A stretch of 64,000 bases of DNA, from the NCBI RefSeq assembly GCF_030733385.1, contig NZ_JASHJC010000005.1, positions 62,001 to 126,000 of the forward strand, in the 5' to 3' direction. The notes below the pieces were generated by a model. The model was not told where the DNA came from and ran no database searches. It worked only from the letters and a program-made list of their open reading frames with translations. Positions 1-8,919 of this stretch are shown piece by piece. The stretch is from Roseovarius sp. MMSF_3359 (GTDB lineage: Bacteria; Pseudomonadota; Alphaproteobacteria; Rhodobacterales; Rhodobacteraceae). The position numbers were made by a program, and so were the translations under genes. Every line of letters begins with the position of its first letter. Position 1 is the stretch's first letter.

Positions 1-339
1 GAGAACGCACGCTACGCTGCGGCCTTTCTGTTGCGGCTCTATCGAGAGAGCGGAGACTGGTCGATTGCGGCGGGAGCATATCACTCCCGGACGCAAGAAT
101 TTTCGCAAAAGTACCGCGCCCGATTTGACCGGATCCATGCAAGTTACGGATCGGAAGACGGCATTGCGCCCGGCAGGAATTCAAACCGACAAAATGCGAC
201 GACACAACCGAGCCGCGAAAATACCTTTCCGTTGCTGGTTCATGCGGACACCCCTGCGCGGAACGGATCGCTTGTCCCGCTGGTCAACAACCACTCACGT
301 GCCTTGTTCACAATACCGGGCATCTCCGGGGAGTCCTGA
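1..339 (+). CDS. Lytic transglycosylase (SLT domain), C-terminal fragment cut by the left edge
   Basis: The frame is open from the first base and ends with TGA at 337-339, so only about 112 C-terminal residues are present. The first 45 residues (N-A-R-Y-A-A-x-F-L-x-x-L-Y, then A-G-A-Y-H-S-R-T) resemble the last helices of the lysozyme-like SLT domain of periplasmic soluble transglycosylases. The remaining 65 or so residues are low in pattern and probably disordered. flhA starts 3 bases after the stop, so the gene likely belongs to the flagellar operon. A role in opening the peptidoglycan for the rod is inferred. It fits with the FlgJ-like protein of this window lacking a muramidase domain. 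The catalytic Glu lies outside the window. Confidence 0.7.
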   Translation, partial: ENARYAAAFLLRLYRESGDWSIAAGAYHSRTQEFSQKYRARFDRIHASYGSEDGIAPGRNSNRQNATTQPSRENTFPLLVHADTPARNGSLVPLVNNHSRALFTIPGISGES

Positions 340-342
340 CGC

Positions 343-2430
343 ATGAAAAACCTCACGATCAGCGACCTGTTTCAACCGACCGTGTTGCTCGCCCTGGCCT
401 TGATGGCAATCATCGTCATGATGATCCTCCCGGTTCCGGCATGGGTGCTTGATGTGGGACTGGCCGCCTCCTTTGCGCTGGCCATCCTTATCTTCACAGT
501 CACGCTTTTCATCGAGAAACCGCTCGATTTCTCGGCGTTTCCAACGATCCTGCTTGCGTCACTGATGCTGCGCCTGTCGTTGAACGTGTCATCGACCAAG
601 CTCATCATCGGCGAAGGGCATACCGGCACAGATGCGGCAGGCGATGTCATCCAAGGATTCGCCAACTTCGTCATGGGCGGAAGCGTTTTCCTTGGCCTTG
701 TCGTCTTCGGCGTCCTTATGATCGTCAATTTCATGGTCATTACCAAAGGCGCCGCCCGCATGGCGGAGGTGGGCGCACGCTTTGCACTGGATGGCATGCC
801 CGGCAAGCAGCTCGCCATCGACAGTGACATGTCGGCAGGCGCAATCGACCATCAGGAGGCGAAGGAACGACGGGAACGAGAGCAACAGGAAACGACATTT
901 TTCGGCTCGCTGGACGGCGCCTCGAAATTCGTCAAAGGCGACGCAATCGCCGGCCTGCTCATCACGTTGCTGAACCTCGTCATGGGCCTCATCATGGGAC
1001 TGGTCGTGCATGACATGCCGATCGGAACCGCCTTTGAAACATACACAATCCTGACCGTCGGGGATGGGTTGGTTACCCAAATCCCCGCCGTGGTGATTTC
1101 GATTGCATCGGCGCTCTTGTTGGCGCGCGGCGGTGCCCAGGGCGCGACAGACAAAGCATTGATGAGCCAATTGACGCGCCATCCGTCAGCTTTGGCAACC
1201 GTCGCGGTCTTGATGATCCTCTTCGCCTTGGTGCCGGGCTTGCCATTTGTCCCCTTCATGATCGGAGGCATCGCCCTCGGCGTCACCTCATTGGTGATGT
1301 TCCGGGCGCAGAAGCGGCTTGCCATGGCCGAGGAGACACCTGACCAACCTCTCGAAGTTGCCACCGATAAATCACTGGGCGATATCCTGGAGCTTGACGA
1401 CATCCATGTGGAATTTGCCCCTGACCTGGTCAACATGGTCCTCGACCCGGGTGTCGGGCTCGACGCGCGCATCTCCAACATGCGCACCCATGTGGCGACT
1501 TTCTATGGGTTGATCCTTCCGGAAATCCGCCTGACCGACGATCCGGGCCTGCCTTCCGGCACCTACATGATCCGCATTCAGGGGGTTGAGCAGGCCAAAG
1601 CGGTGCTGCGTACGGACCAGATCCTGGCGCTCGACCCTGACAGCAATGAAGCTCTCCCTTCAGGTGAGAACGTGACGGAACCGGTCTATGGTGCACCGGC
1701 GCGATGGATTCCGGAGGAAGCGCGCGAGGACGCCGCATTGAACGGTACAACATTGGTAGCACCCACGGAAATTCTTGCCACCCATCTGCTTGAAGTGATC
1801 AAGAAGAACCTGAGTCGGTTGTTGACCATGAAAGCGATGCGCCGCCTGTTGGATGAAATGGTCAACCTGACGGATCAGGCACGATCAGAAGCGAACCGCA
1901 AGCTCCTCGATGAGATGATCCCGGACCGCGTTCCATCGGACCTGCTGCATTCTGTACTGCGCCTTCTGCTGGCCGAACAGGTATCGGTTAGAAATCTGCC
2001 CCTCATTCTCGAAGCAACGGCCGAGGCGCGGCAGTTGCATACCCAGACCGAGGCAATTTGCGAACATGTGCGTCAACGCCTTGGGTTCCAGCTTGTCGCC
2101 AATCTGCAGCGGCCAGACGGCAGCCTGCCGTTGATCCAACTCGCTCCAGAATGGGAAGACACGTTCACAACCTACCAGATTGACAATGACCGTGGCCGGA
2201 TGGACGTGGCACTCCCGCCGGAAATCTTCAACACCCTGACGGCATCGGTATCAGAACAGGTATCGCTCGCGGGCGAGCAGGGCATTTTCCCGGCAATCGT
2301 GACCTCCACGCTCAGGCGGCGTTTCCTCCGCACTGTCTTGTCCGCGCGCGACATATCGAACCCCGTGTTGTCCTTTGAAGAAATCGGTCTCGATACCAAG
2401 CCGTCGCTTGTCGGGGTGGCCGCGGCATGA
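343..2430 (+). CDS. flhA: Flagellar export gate protein FlhA
   Basis: 695 residues, the usual FlhA length. FlhA is the large ring-forming subunit of the flagellar type III export gate: its membrane half conducts protons and its cytoplasmic half docks chaperone-substrate complexes. The N-terminal half (about 15-320) has several hydrophobic segments, the conserved run L-R-L-S-L-N-V near 76-82, and the FHIPEP-type signature A-L-D-G-M-P-G-K-Q near 148-156. Residues from about 350 form the soluble domain. The start is the ATG 3 bases after the preceding stop. The end overlaps fliR as ATGA, which suggests translational coupling of the export gate genes. Confidence 0.97.
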   Translation: MKNLTISDLFQPTVLLALALMAIIVMMILPVPAWVLDVGLAASFALAILIFTVTLFIEKPLDFSAFPTILLASLMLRLSLNVSSTKLIIGEGHTGTDAAGDVIQGFANFVMGGSVFLGLVVFGVLMIVNFMVITKGAARMAEVGARFALDGMPGKQLAIDSDMSAGAIDHQEAKERREREQQETTFFGSLDGASKFVKGDAIAGLLITLLNLVMGLIMGLVVHDMPIGTAFETYTILTVGDGLVTQIPAVVISIASALLLARGGAQGATDKALMSQLTRHPSALATVAVLMILFALVPGLPFVPFMIGGIALGVTSLVMFRAQKRLAMAEETPDQPLEVATDKSLGDILELDDIHVEFAPDLVNMVLDPGVGLDARISNMRTHVATFYGLILPEIRLTDDPGLPSGTYMIRIQGVEQAKAVLRTDQILALDPDSNEALPSGENVTEPVYGAPARWIPEEAREDAALNGTTLVAPTEILATHLLEVIKKNLSRLLTMKAMRRLLDEMVNLTDQARSEANRKLLDEMIPDRVPSDLLHSVLRLLLAEQVSVRNLPLILEATAEARQLHTQTEAICEHVRQRLGFQLVANLQRPDGSLPLIQLAPEWEDTFTTYQIDNDRGRMDVALPPEIFNTLTASVSEQVSLAGEQGIFPAIVTSTLRRRFLRTVLSARDISNPVLSFEEIGLDTKPSLVGVAAA

Positions 2431-3200
2431 CTGCACTCGCCGATATCCTGCAGCTCTCCCAGGATATCTTGTGGCTCAACTTCATCGTGTTTCTTCGCGT
2501 CGGGCCGGTCATGTCTCTGTTTCCCGGTTTTGGCGAACGCTCCGTTCCGGCGCGGATCAAACTCATGGTCGCGCTGATGTTCACCCTGGTCGTCTCCCCG
2601 GCAGTGGCCCCGTTGGTCTCAGAAACAGTCAGGCAACCGCCACCTTTCGCCTGGCTGGTTCTCAGTGAAACGGCCATCGGGCTCATGATCGGCATCGGGA
2701 TCAGGTTATTTCTCCTGGCGCTGCAGACCGCCGGATCAATCGCCGCGCAGGCAACATCACTGGCGCAAATCCTGGGCAGCGCAGGCGTGACCCCCCTGCC
2801 AGCAATCGGCCATCTTCTCGTGGTGGGCGGCCTGGCCTTGGCCATGATGCTGGGCCTGCATGTGCGGGTGGCCGAAATGGTGGTCCTGACCTACAACCTC
2901 TTTCCCGTCGCACAACTGCCGGACACCGGCGCGATAACCGCCTGGGGGATCCGGCAGGTCGCCGCCTCCTTTGCACTTGCCTTCACGCTGGCGGCGCCGT
3001 TCGTGATCGTCTCGGTCCTCTACAACCTGACATTGGGCATCATTAACCGGGCAATGCCGCAACTGATGGTGGTTTTCGTCGGTGCCCCGGTCATCACCGC
3101 AGCCGGTCTCGGATTGCTGTTCCTCATGGCGCCAACGATGTTGACGATCTGGGTCCAGGCCATTGAGGCTTTCGTCATAAATCCCTTCGGAGGGTTTTGA
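2427..3200 (+). CDS. fliR: Flagellar export gate protein FliR
   Basis: 257 residues, almost entirely hydrophobic with about six membrane segments, the normal size for FliR. FliR combines with FliP and FliQ to form the export gate through which flagellar subunits cross the inner membrane. The N-terminus (F-L-R-V-G-P-V-M-S-L-F-P-G-F near 21-34) and the central L-A-Q-I-L-G segment are family-like. It overlaps flhA by ATGA upstream and meets flhB at TGATG downstream, so flhA-fliR-flhB read as one coupled unit. fliP is not in the window, and fliQ lies on the opposite strand at 7937-8206. Confidence 0.95.
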   Translation: MTALADILQLSQDILWLNFIVFLRVGPVMSLFPGFGERSVPARIKLMVALMFTLVVSPAVAPLVSETVRQPPPFAWLVLSETAIGLMIGIGIRLFLLALQTAGSIAAQATSLAQILGSAGVTPLPAIGHLLVVGGLALAMMLGLHVRVAEMVVLTYNLFPVAQLPDTGAITAWGIRQVAASFALAFTLAAPFVIVSVLYNLTLGIINRAMPQLMVVFVGAPVITAAGLGLLFLMAPTMLTIWVQAIEAFVINPFGGF

Positions 3201-4285
3201 TGGCTGACCAGAGTGACGATACGGAAAAAACCCACGACCCAACACCGCACAAGCTGAGCGAAGCGCGCAAGAAGGGCGACATCGCACGCTCTGCCGATCT
3301 GACGACAGCGGCGGCCTATGGTGGGTTTTTGCTGGCAGCCATCGCAATCGGGGGGACGTCAGTCCAGAAAATCAGCACGTCCATGATGGTGCTGATCGAT
3401 CAATCGTCGGATCTGGCCGATCTGATTTTCGACGGTCAGGCGACAACTGCTGTTGGTGGATTGCTCGGGGCAATCGCGCTCGCCACGCTCGGCTGGTTCC
3501 TCATCCCCGCGGTGACGTCGATCCTCGCCGTGATCGCTCAGCGTGGTTTCGTCTTTGCGCCAAGCAAACTCGCGCTCAAAGCGTCCCGCATCAACCCGAT
3601 CGAGAATGCGAAAAACAAATACGGTCTGTCCGGCCTTTTCGAGTTCGCCAAAAGCTTTGCCAAGCTGTTGTTCTATTCCGTCCTCCTCGGTGTTTTCCTC
3701 ACCTATCGCATGTCCGACATGGCAGGAGCGATTCATGGCGACCCCAAGATCGTCGGTGCGTTGATGACCCGCGTCATCATCGACTTCATGTTTGTGGTGG
3801 TTCTCATTGCCGCGGGTGTCGGTGCAGTCGACTACCTCTGGCAACACCACGACCATATTCGCAAGAACCGGATGTCCCACAAGGAGATACGGGACGAGCA
3901 CAAGCAGCACGAGGGTGACCCCCACCTCAAGCAGGAACGGCGGCAGCGTGGTGCTCAAATCGCGGCGGAGCAGATGATGGCTGACGTGCCGGATGCTGAC
4001 GTAGTCATCGTGAACCCGACCCATTACGCGGTCGCACTGAAGTGGAGCAGGGCGCCCGGATCCGCCCCGGTTTGCGTGGCCAAAGGCGTCGATCACATTG
4101 CGCAAGCCATCCGGGAATGCGCCATGGAGAACGGCGTCCCAATTCACCGAGATCCACCAACTGCCCGTGCCATCCATGGCAGCACGGATATCGGTCAGGA
4201 AATCGACCCGGCACAATACCGGAGTGTGGCTGCAGCAATCCGGTTTGCGGAAATGATGCGCCGCAAGGCGAGGAGCTTTGGATAA
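3200..4285 (+). CDS. flhB: Flagellar export switch protein FlhB
   Basis: 361 residues. FlhB switches export from rod/hook to filament substrates after self-cleavage. Four membrane segments lie between about 40 and 210, followed by a charged linker and the cytoplasmic domain with the autocleavage motif N-P-T-H at about 272-275. The ATG at 3200 is chosen over a TTG one codon upstream because it shares its first base with the fliR stop (TGATG) and has a GGAGG sequence at 3189-3193 at good spacing. The substrate-specificity partner fliK is also in the window (14835-16178). Confidence 0.96.
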   Translation: MADQSDDTEKTHDPTPHKLSEARKKGDIARSADLTTAAAYGGFLLAAIAIGGTSVQKISTSMMVLIDQSSDLADLIFDGQATTAVGGLLGAIALATLGWFLIPAVTSILAVIAQRGFVFAPSKLALKASRINPIENAKNKYGLSGLFEFAKSFAKLLFYSVLLGVFLTYRMSDMAGAIHGDPKIVGALMTRVIIDFMFVVVLIAAGVGAVDYLWQHHDHIRKNRMSHKEIRDEHKQHEGDPHLKQERRQRGAQIAAEQMMADVPDADVVIVNPTHYAVALKWSRAPGSAPVCVAKGVDHIAQAIRECAMENGVPIHRDPPTARAIHGSTDIGQEIDPAQYRSVAAAIRFAEMMRRKARSFG

Positions 4286-4710
4286 TGCCCGACGCTCTCC
4301 AGGATCTGGCCAACCTGACCGATGCTATCTATCAGGCAGAACTGCAGAAGATGGCCGTGTTGAACCATAAGGAAGCAGAGATCCGGCGCAAGATAGCGGA
4401 TCTCGAAACGCTCCGACGCGACAACCTGCAACTACCTTCGAATGACCTCAATGCCGTGCGTCAAATCGGTGCCGACGTCCTCTGGCAGGGATGGGTCGGG
4501 CACACCCGCGAAAGCCTGAATATCGAACTGGCGCAAATCCTTGCCCAGAAAGAGTATATGAAGTCCGCGCTCCAGCGTGCCTTTGGTAAACAAGCAGCCG
4601 CCAAGGAGTTAGTGGCGGACGCCGCCAAGCAAGCCCACGACGAACAGGATAAACGTTTCTGGCAGATGCAGGATGATCTTCAGGCGATGAGGTTCAATAA
4701 AGACAGATAA
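4285..4710 (+). CDS. Small coiled-coil flagellar protein, possibly FliJ-like
   Basis: 141 residues starting at the ATG that overlaps the flhB stop (TAATG at 4283-4287). The protein is highly charged and almost wholly helical by eye. A first heptad-rich stretch runs from about 5 to 55, and the C-terminal part from about 75 is rich in Ala, Lys, Gln and Glu. Size, coupling to flhB and coiled-coil character resemble FliJ, the stalk of the export ATPase complex, but I see no diagnostic motif. A general flagellar chaperone is an alternative. It converges with fliL, only 27 bases separating the stops. Confidence 0.6.
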   Translation: MPDALQDLANLTDAIYQAELQKMAVLNHKEAEIRRKIADLETLRRDNLQLPSNDLNAVRQIGADVLWQGWVGHTRESLNIELAQILAQKEYMKSALQRAFGKQAAAKELVADAAKQAHDEQDKRFWQMQDDLQAMRFNKDR

Positions 4711-4737
4711 CCGTCGCCAACCTGTCGGCGCATCCCA

Positions 4738-5247
4738 TCACACATCCTGACGCGCGATATCGGTGATGAGAACACCATTTACGCTGTCTCCGGCGATGGT
4801 TTGCGCAACCTCCAACAGGGCGTTGCGCAAGACGTCGAGGTTTCTGGCATTCGTGAATTCACCGCGGAACCCGCCGATATTGGCGTGATCGAACAGGACC
4901 TGCAGAAAGGCGTCGCGAAGTTTCGGCTCCCTAGAGTAAATTACCTCCCCCTGGCCCGCCTGGATCTCAACGCTCAAGGTCATCACAACAAGGGACTTGA
5001 TCCTCTCGTCGGCAACGACCGGCACCAGGAACTGATTATTGAGCTTGATGTATTCCACCGTCTCTTCGGCGCCATGCGCGTCGTCTTCGGCGTGTTCCGG
5101 CTCCTTGGCGGCCACCTCGTGATGCACATCCCCGCAGGGGTTTTCAGCGGCCATCTCGGCGGGTTCCGGCTTGAGCGCCAGCCCCGCACCGATGCCGCCA
5201 CCGACCCCGACAACCGCCAGGATCACCGGCAAAAGCTTCCCAATCAT
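4738..5247 (-). CDS. fliL: Flagellar basal body-associated protein FliL
   Basis: 169 residues: one N-terminal membrane anchor (about 5-26), an acidic His-containing linker (about 30-65), then the FliL domain ending with a T-D-I-x-x-Q-D-V-like tail. FliL surrounds or supports the stator in the inner membrane and is needed for motility under load in several bacteria. A strong ribosome site (AGGAGAG) overlaps the flgH stop just upstream, so it is probably the last gene of the flgB-to-fliL transcript. motA and motB are not seen in the window. Confidence 0.88.
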   Translation of the reverse strand: MIGKLLPVILAVVGVGGGIGAGLALKPEPAEMAAENPCGDVHHEVAAKEPEHAEDDAHGAEETVEYIKLNNQFLVPVVADERIKSLVVMTLSVEIQAGQGEVIYSREPKLRDAFLQVLFDHANIGGFRGEFTNARNLDVLRNALLEVAQTIAGDSVNGVLITDIARQDV

Positions 5248-5256
5248 CTCACTCTC

Positions 5257-5991
5257 CTAAAATGGCAGGACCATATCCAGCACCTGTTGTCCGATCCGGG
5301 GTTGCTGAACATCCGTGATCTGACCGCGGCCACCGTAGGAAATCCGCGCGGCGGCAATCTTGTCGTAGGTGATCTGGTTCTGACGCGAAATGTCCTCGGG
5401 GCGCACATAGCCGCTTACAAGCAACTCTCTCAGTTCGAAATTCACCCGCACCTCTTGCGTGCCCTGGATCGACAGAACCCCATTGGGCAGGACTTCCATC
5501 ACGGTGGCCGCAACGCGCAGGGTCAGCTCTTCCTGCCGGCTGACAGAACCGTCACCGCCGGAACTGCCGGACGAGTCCAATGAGACCGCGTTATCCAGAG
5601 AGGCGCCGTCCGGCAATTTTCTGTTTATCCGCTGTGGCAAGCCATAGAGATGCGGAATGCTCAATGATTCAGACCCTTTACGGGATCTCTCGGTTGAGTT
5701 TGAAATGGCTGCTTCTTCGTCGATTTCGATCACGACGGTCAGGATATCCCCGCGTTTCAACGCCCGTCGATCACCCAGCAGCGACCGCCGGCCACCGCTC
5801 CAAAGGGACGCCCCGTCAATCTGCCTTCTGGGCTCCGCCGTCAATGGTAGGCCGGGGTTCATCATCGCCGTATGCTCGGTCGAATTTCGGGTGGGCGTGA
5901 AGCTCGGCGGTTTGCCGATGTGGTCGAGGCGGCTGCATCCGGTGACACCAACCGCGAGGCAAAGGCAAAGACTGATTTTTCGATCAAACAT
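5257..5991 (-). CDS. flgH: Flagellar L-ring lipoprotein FlgH
   Basis: 244 residues. FlgH is the outer-membrane lipoprotein that forms the L-ring bushing around the rod. A signal peptide ends in a lipobox V-T-G-C with the lipidated Cys at about 19. The core carries S-L-W and R-R-A-x-x-x-G-D-I-L-T-V near 62-89 and a C-terminal L-x-V-S-G-Y-V-R-P-E-D-I region, both typical of FlgH. flgA lies 8 bases upstream and fliL 9 bases downstream in the same direction. flgI, the P-ring partner, is not in this window. Confidence 0.96.
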   Translation of the reverse strand: MFDRKISLCLCLAVGVTGCSRLDHIGKPPSFTPTRNSTEHTAMMNPGLPLTAEPRRQIDGASLWSGGRRSLLGDRRALKRGDILTVVIEIDEEAAISNSTERSRKGSESLSIPHLYGLPQRINRKLPDGASLDNAVSLDSSGSSGGDGSVSRQEELTLRVAATVMEVLPNGVLSIQGTQEVRVNFELRELLVSGYVRPEDISRQNQITYDKIAAARISYGGRGQITDVQQPRIGQQVLDMVLPF

Positions 5992-5999
5992 GACACATC

Positions 6000-6419
6000 C
6001 TATTGTGATACCATTACACGGCCGTCCGACATGACCTTGCCGGATACCGTCGTTCGCGATGAGAGGTTCATGACCCGCACGACGTCACCGACGCCCGCCC
6101 GGGACAAGGACCGCCCTTCCGCGGAAATCTTGAGACCATTGCGCTGGAACACCAACGCGACGATCTGATTGCGCTCGACCAGTGCGGGCGGCCCGGTATC
6201 GGCCAGTGGGATTGGCCGGCCCGCATAGAGCGAGACACGCGCCTCGGCACCGATCACCTGTTCGGGTTTGCTGGCCATGCCGACGATATTGCCAGGCTTG
6301 GTAATCAGATCCCGCGCGGTAATCACGGTCCCCGGCCGAATGGTACGCGCAGCCAGGACCGTGTCGGCCACGGCCTGATTGGCCAGCAACAGGATCGCAA
6401 GGGTCAGGCCGTGTTTCAT
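6000..6419 (-). CDS. flgA: Flagellar P-ring assembly chaperone FlgA
   Basis: 139 residues with a cleavable signal peptide (M-K-H-G... ending A-V-A near 18) followed by the SAF-like domain. The family signatures are R-T-I-R-P-G-T-V-I near 26-34 and the C-terminal G-D-V-V-R-V-x-N. FlgA is the periplasmic chaperone needed to assemble FlgI into the P-ring. The length is at the short end of the family, which is common in alphaproteobacteria. Its ATG overlaps the flgG stop (TGATG pattern at 6417-6421), so the two genes are coupled. Confidence 0.92.
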   Translation of the reverse strand: MKHGLTLAILLLANQAVADTVLAARTIRPGTVITARDLITKPGNIVGMASKPEQVIGAEARVSLYAGRPIPLADTGPPALVERNQIVALVFQRNGLKISAEGRSLSRAGVGDVVRVMNLSSRTTVSGKVMSDGRVMVSQ

Positions 6420-7204
6420 CAGCGCACCTGCGTGGTCGCGCCAAGCATCTGGTCGGAGGCCGAGATCACTTTCGCATTCAACTCGTAGCCGCGCTGCGCC
6501 TCGATCAGTTCGGTAATTTCGCGCACGGGATCAACCGAACTGTCCTCGAGATAACCTTGGCGCAACGTCCCGAGGCCATCCTCGCCCGGGGTGGAAACAT
6601 TGGCCGGTCCAGATGCTTCAGTCTCGGTGAAGAGGTTGCCGCCGATCGCCTCCAGCCCCTTGGGGTTTGTGAAGCTGGCGAGCGTGATCTCACCGATGGA
6701 CTGCGCCTGAGCGGCGTCACTGAAGTAAGCGAAAACCTCTCCCGCAGGGTTGATCGAGATACTGCGCGCATCATCCGGGATCACGATTTCCGGCGTCAAC
6801 GGGAAACCATCGGAGGTCACGATTTGCCCTTCCGCCGAACGTTTCAAAGCCCCATCGCGGGTGTAGGCCGACAAGCCCGATGGCAGCGTCACTTCGAGAT
6901 ATCCACCACCGTCGATTGCCACGTCCAGATCGCCATTTGTCGCCCCAAGCGACCCCTGCTGCAGATTGACCGACACCGCTGCGGGACGCACCCCGAGACC
7001 GAGCTGCACGCCCGTAGGCAGCACCGTGCCATCGGCAGAATTCACCGTACCGGCGCGGGCCAGCTGTTGGTAATGCAGATCGGAAAACTCGGCACGGCGC
7101 GCGTTGTAACCGGTCGTCGACATGTTCGCGAGGTTGTTTGAAATGGTCTCGACGCGCATCTGCTGAGCGGCCATTCCTGTTGCTGCGATTTTCAGGGCGC
7201 GCAT
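6419..7204 (-). CDS. flgG: Flagellar distal rod protein FlgG
   Basis: 261 residues, the standard FlgG length. The N-terminus has the rod/hook motif (I-S-N-N-L-A-N-M-S-T-T-G-Y near 22-34) and the C-terminus has the matching helical D0 segment (V-x-E-I-T-E-L-I-E-A-Q-R-G-Y-E-L). FlgG builds the distal rod through the periplasm. The ATG at 7204 is preferred to a GTG two codons upstream because that GTG lies inside the AAGGAGG ribosome site. It follows flgF closely in the same direction. Confidence 0.96.
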   Translation of the reverse strand: MRALKIAATGMAAQQMRVETISNNLANMSTTGYNARRAEFSDLHYQQLARAGTVNSADGTVLPTGVQLGLGVRPAAVSVNLQQGSLGATNGDLDVAIDGGGYLEVTLPSGLSAYTRDGALKRSAEGQIVTSDGFPLTPEIVIPDDARSISINPAGEVFAYFSDAAQAQSIGEITLASFTNPKGLEAIGGNLFTETEASGPANVSTPGEDGLGTLRQGYLEDSSVDPVREITELIEAQRGYELNAKVISASDQMLGATTQVR

Positions 7205-7219
7205 GGGCACCTCCTTGGA

Positions 7220-7933
7220 TTAACGGGTGAAAGTGTCGAGGGCTGAGATGATGCGTTTGTTTTCGGAATCGAGGAAACTCTGGCCCATCTCGTAAGCGCG
7301 CTGTACTTCGATCATCCGGGCGATCTGGCTCACGGGATCGACATTGGCGCCCTCCAGGAAACCCTGCAAAATGCGTCCGCCTTCGACGGGCAAGACCTCT
7401 CCTTCGGTACGGAACATGACGCCATCCTCACGAATAAGGTCGATCGGGTCCGCGGGTTGCACGAGGCCGATCTGCGCCAATGGACGCCCGCCATCGCTGA
7501 CCGTGCCATCCGGCGAAATCCCCAGCGCCGTCGCATCGGGCGGCACAAAGACCGGCGCCCCCCCGGCATCGAGCACCCGGAAACCATCGTTGGTGACGAG
7601 GTCGCCCTCGGCTGACAGCGCAAAGTTACCCGCGCGGGTCAGACGTTGACCCAGCGGTGTTTCGATCAGGAAAAACCCTTCGCCTTCAACGGCCATATCC
7701 AGGATTCCACCTGTTTTCGTCAGCGCGCCTTGGATCATCGACGTGTTGCGAACTTCGGCAGACGCCATGGAGATCGACGGCCCCTCCTCGGTACCGCGCA
7801 CGAATTCGGCAAAGATCAGGCCTTCTTGGCGAAAGCCGGTCGTGGCGCTATTGGCGATGTTGTTGGCAATCACCTGCATTTCGCGCATGAGACCTGATTG
7901 CCGTGTCAGCGTTGTGTAACCTGTTGATTCCAT
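7220..7933 (-). CDS. flgF: Flagellar proximal rod protein FlgF
   Basis: 237 residues. Rod-protein motifs at both ends: N-N-I-A-N-S-A-T-T-G-F near the N-terminus, and V-S-Q-I-A-R-M-I-E-V-Q-R-A-Y-E near the C-terminus. FlgF makes part of the proximal rod between FlgB/FlgC and FlgG. It sits 15 bases upstream of flgG and directly downstream of fliQ, within the same minus-strand unit. Assignment to FlgF rather than FlgG rests on its shorter length and its position. Confidence 0.93.
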   Translation of the reverse strand: MESTGYTTLTRQSGLMREMQVIANNIANSATTGFRQEGLIFAEFVRGTEEGPSISMASAEVRNTSMIQGALTKTGGILDMAVEGEGFFLIETPLGQRLTRAGNFALSAEGDLVTNDGFRVLDAGGAPVFVPPDATALGISPDGTVSDGGRPLAQIGLVQPADPIDLIREDGVMFRTEGEVLPVEGGRILQGFLEGANVDPVSQIARMIEVQRAYEMGQSFLDSENKRIISALDTFTR

Positions 7934-7936
7934 ATC

Positions 7937-8206
7937 TCAACCTCCGATGATCAGCGGGATCAGCTGATCCTGGAAAAAGGCGACCAGTGTTTGGGTCATG
8001 AACGCCATCGACAGCCAGAAGACGACGACAATGGCGGCGAGTTTTGGTACGAAGGTCAACGTCAACTCCTGGATCGAGGTCAACGCCTGAAAAAGGCCGA
8101 CCGTCACGCCGGCCAACAAGGCGACCGAAAGGATGGGCAAGGAGATGATCACCGCCACCCAGAGCCCCTGCCGGAGCGTGTCGAAGAAAATCACTTCGTC
8201 CATCAT
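7937..8206 (-). CDS. fliQ: Flagellar export gate protein FliQ
   Basis: 89 residues with two long hydrophobic helices (about 15-42 and 50-85), the whole family architecture. FliQ packs around FliP/FliR in the export gate. Two in-frame ATG codons start the gene (8206 and 8203); either is plausible. It is embedded in the rod gene cluster between fliE and flgF, with only 3 bases before flgF. Confidence 0.94.
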   Translation of the reverse strand: MMDEVIFFDTLRQGLWVAVIISLPILSVALLAGVTVGLFQALTSIQELTLTFVPKLAAIVVVFWLSMAFMTQTLVAFFQDQLIPLIIGG

Positions 8207-8211
8207 GAGGT

Positions 8212-8502
8212 TCAGACCGGCATCCGCAGGATTTCCTGATACGCTTCGACAACCTTGTCACGCACCGTCACTGCCGTTTCGACGGCCAGTTCGGTCTGCG
8301 CCAACGCCTGCACCAGCGCGTGCGGATCGGCATCGCCGGTCATCGCGGCCTTGGCGATCTGCTCGCTTTCCTGGAGCGTGGTCGCAAAATCCTTGGCGAG
8401 ACCTTTAAAGGCCTCGCCCGCCCCGCCCTGACCGGCATTCGGCTCGGTCGCAGGGCGAGAGGCTGCATAATTCTGTACAGCGTTCAGAGCTTTGATATCC
8501 AT
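8212..8502 (-). CDS. fliE: Flagellar MS ring-rod junction protein FliE
   Basis: 96 residues. FliE is the first exported substrate and joins the MS ring to the proximal rod. The C-terminal half holds the family pattern L-V-Q-A-L-A-Q-T-E-L-A-V-E-T-A-V-T-V-R-D-K followed by E-A-Y-Q-E-I-L-R-M-P. The N-terminal third is Ala/Pro/Gly-rich and variable, as is usual. The gene follows flgC by 12 bases and precedes fliQ by 5. Confidence 0.93.
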   Translation of the reverse strand: MDIKALNAVQNYAASRPATEPNAGQGGAGEAFKGLAKDFATTLQESEQIAKAAMTGDADPHALVQALAQTELAVETAVTVRDKVVEAYQEILRMPV

Positions 8503-8514
8503 TCTGGATCTCCT

Positions 8515-8907
8515 TTATCGACGTAGCAATTCCATCAGGCTTGACGACATCTGACGCGCCTGATCGAACATTTTGAGGTTCGCCTCGTAGCTGCGCTGCG
8601 CTTCGCGCGCGTCAGCGATTTCAATGACAAGATTCACATTCGATCCGTCATAATGGCCGCTTTCATCGGCCATGGGATGGCTGGGGTCATACACCTTCGC
8701 CAATTCGCTTCGGTCCAGATGGACCCGGCTGGTTTCGACCTCGCCGACAGATCCGCGATTGCCGAATTCCGTTTCAAAGGTCACGCTCTTGCGCCGATAG
8801 CCGGGCGTGTCGGTGTTGGCAATGTTCTCCGAGACATGGCGGAGCCTTTGTGCCTGCGCTTTCAAGCCGCTCGCGGAAACCGACAGGGATTTCGAAAATT
8901 CACTCAT
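8515..8907 (-). CDS. flgC: Flagellar proximal rod protein FlgC
   Basis: 130 residues. The motif N-I-A-N-T-D-T-P-G-Y at about 28-37 and the C-terminal D-A-x-E-A-Q-R-S-Y-E-A-N-L-K-M-F identify FlgC. The central N-V-N-L-V-I-E-I is typical of the family. It is 12 bases downstream of flgB and upstream of fliE, the conserved flgB-flgC-fliE order. Confidence 0.96.
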   Translation of the reverse strand: MSEFSKSLSVSASGLKAQAQRLRHVSENIANTDTPGYRRKSVTFETEFGNRGSVGEVETSRVHLDRSELAKVYDPSHPMADESGHYDGSNVNLVIEIADAREAQRSYEANLKMFDQARQMSSSLMELLRR

Positions 8908-8919
8908 GAAACAACACTC

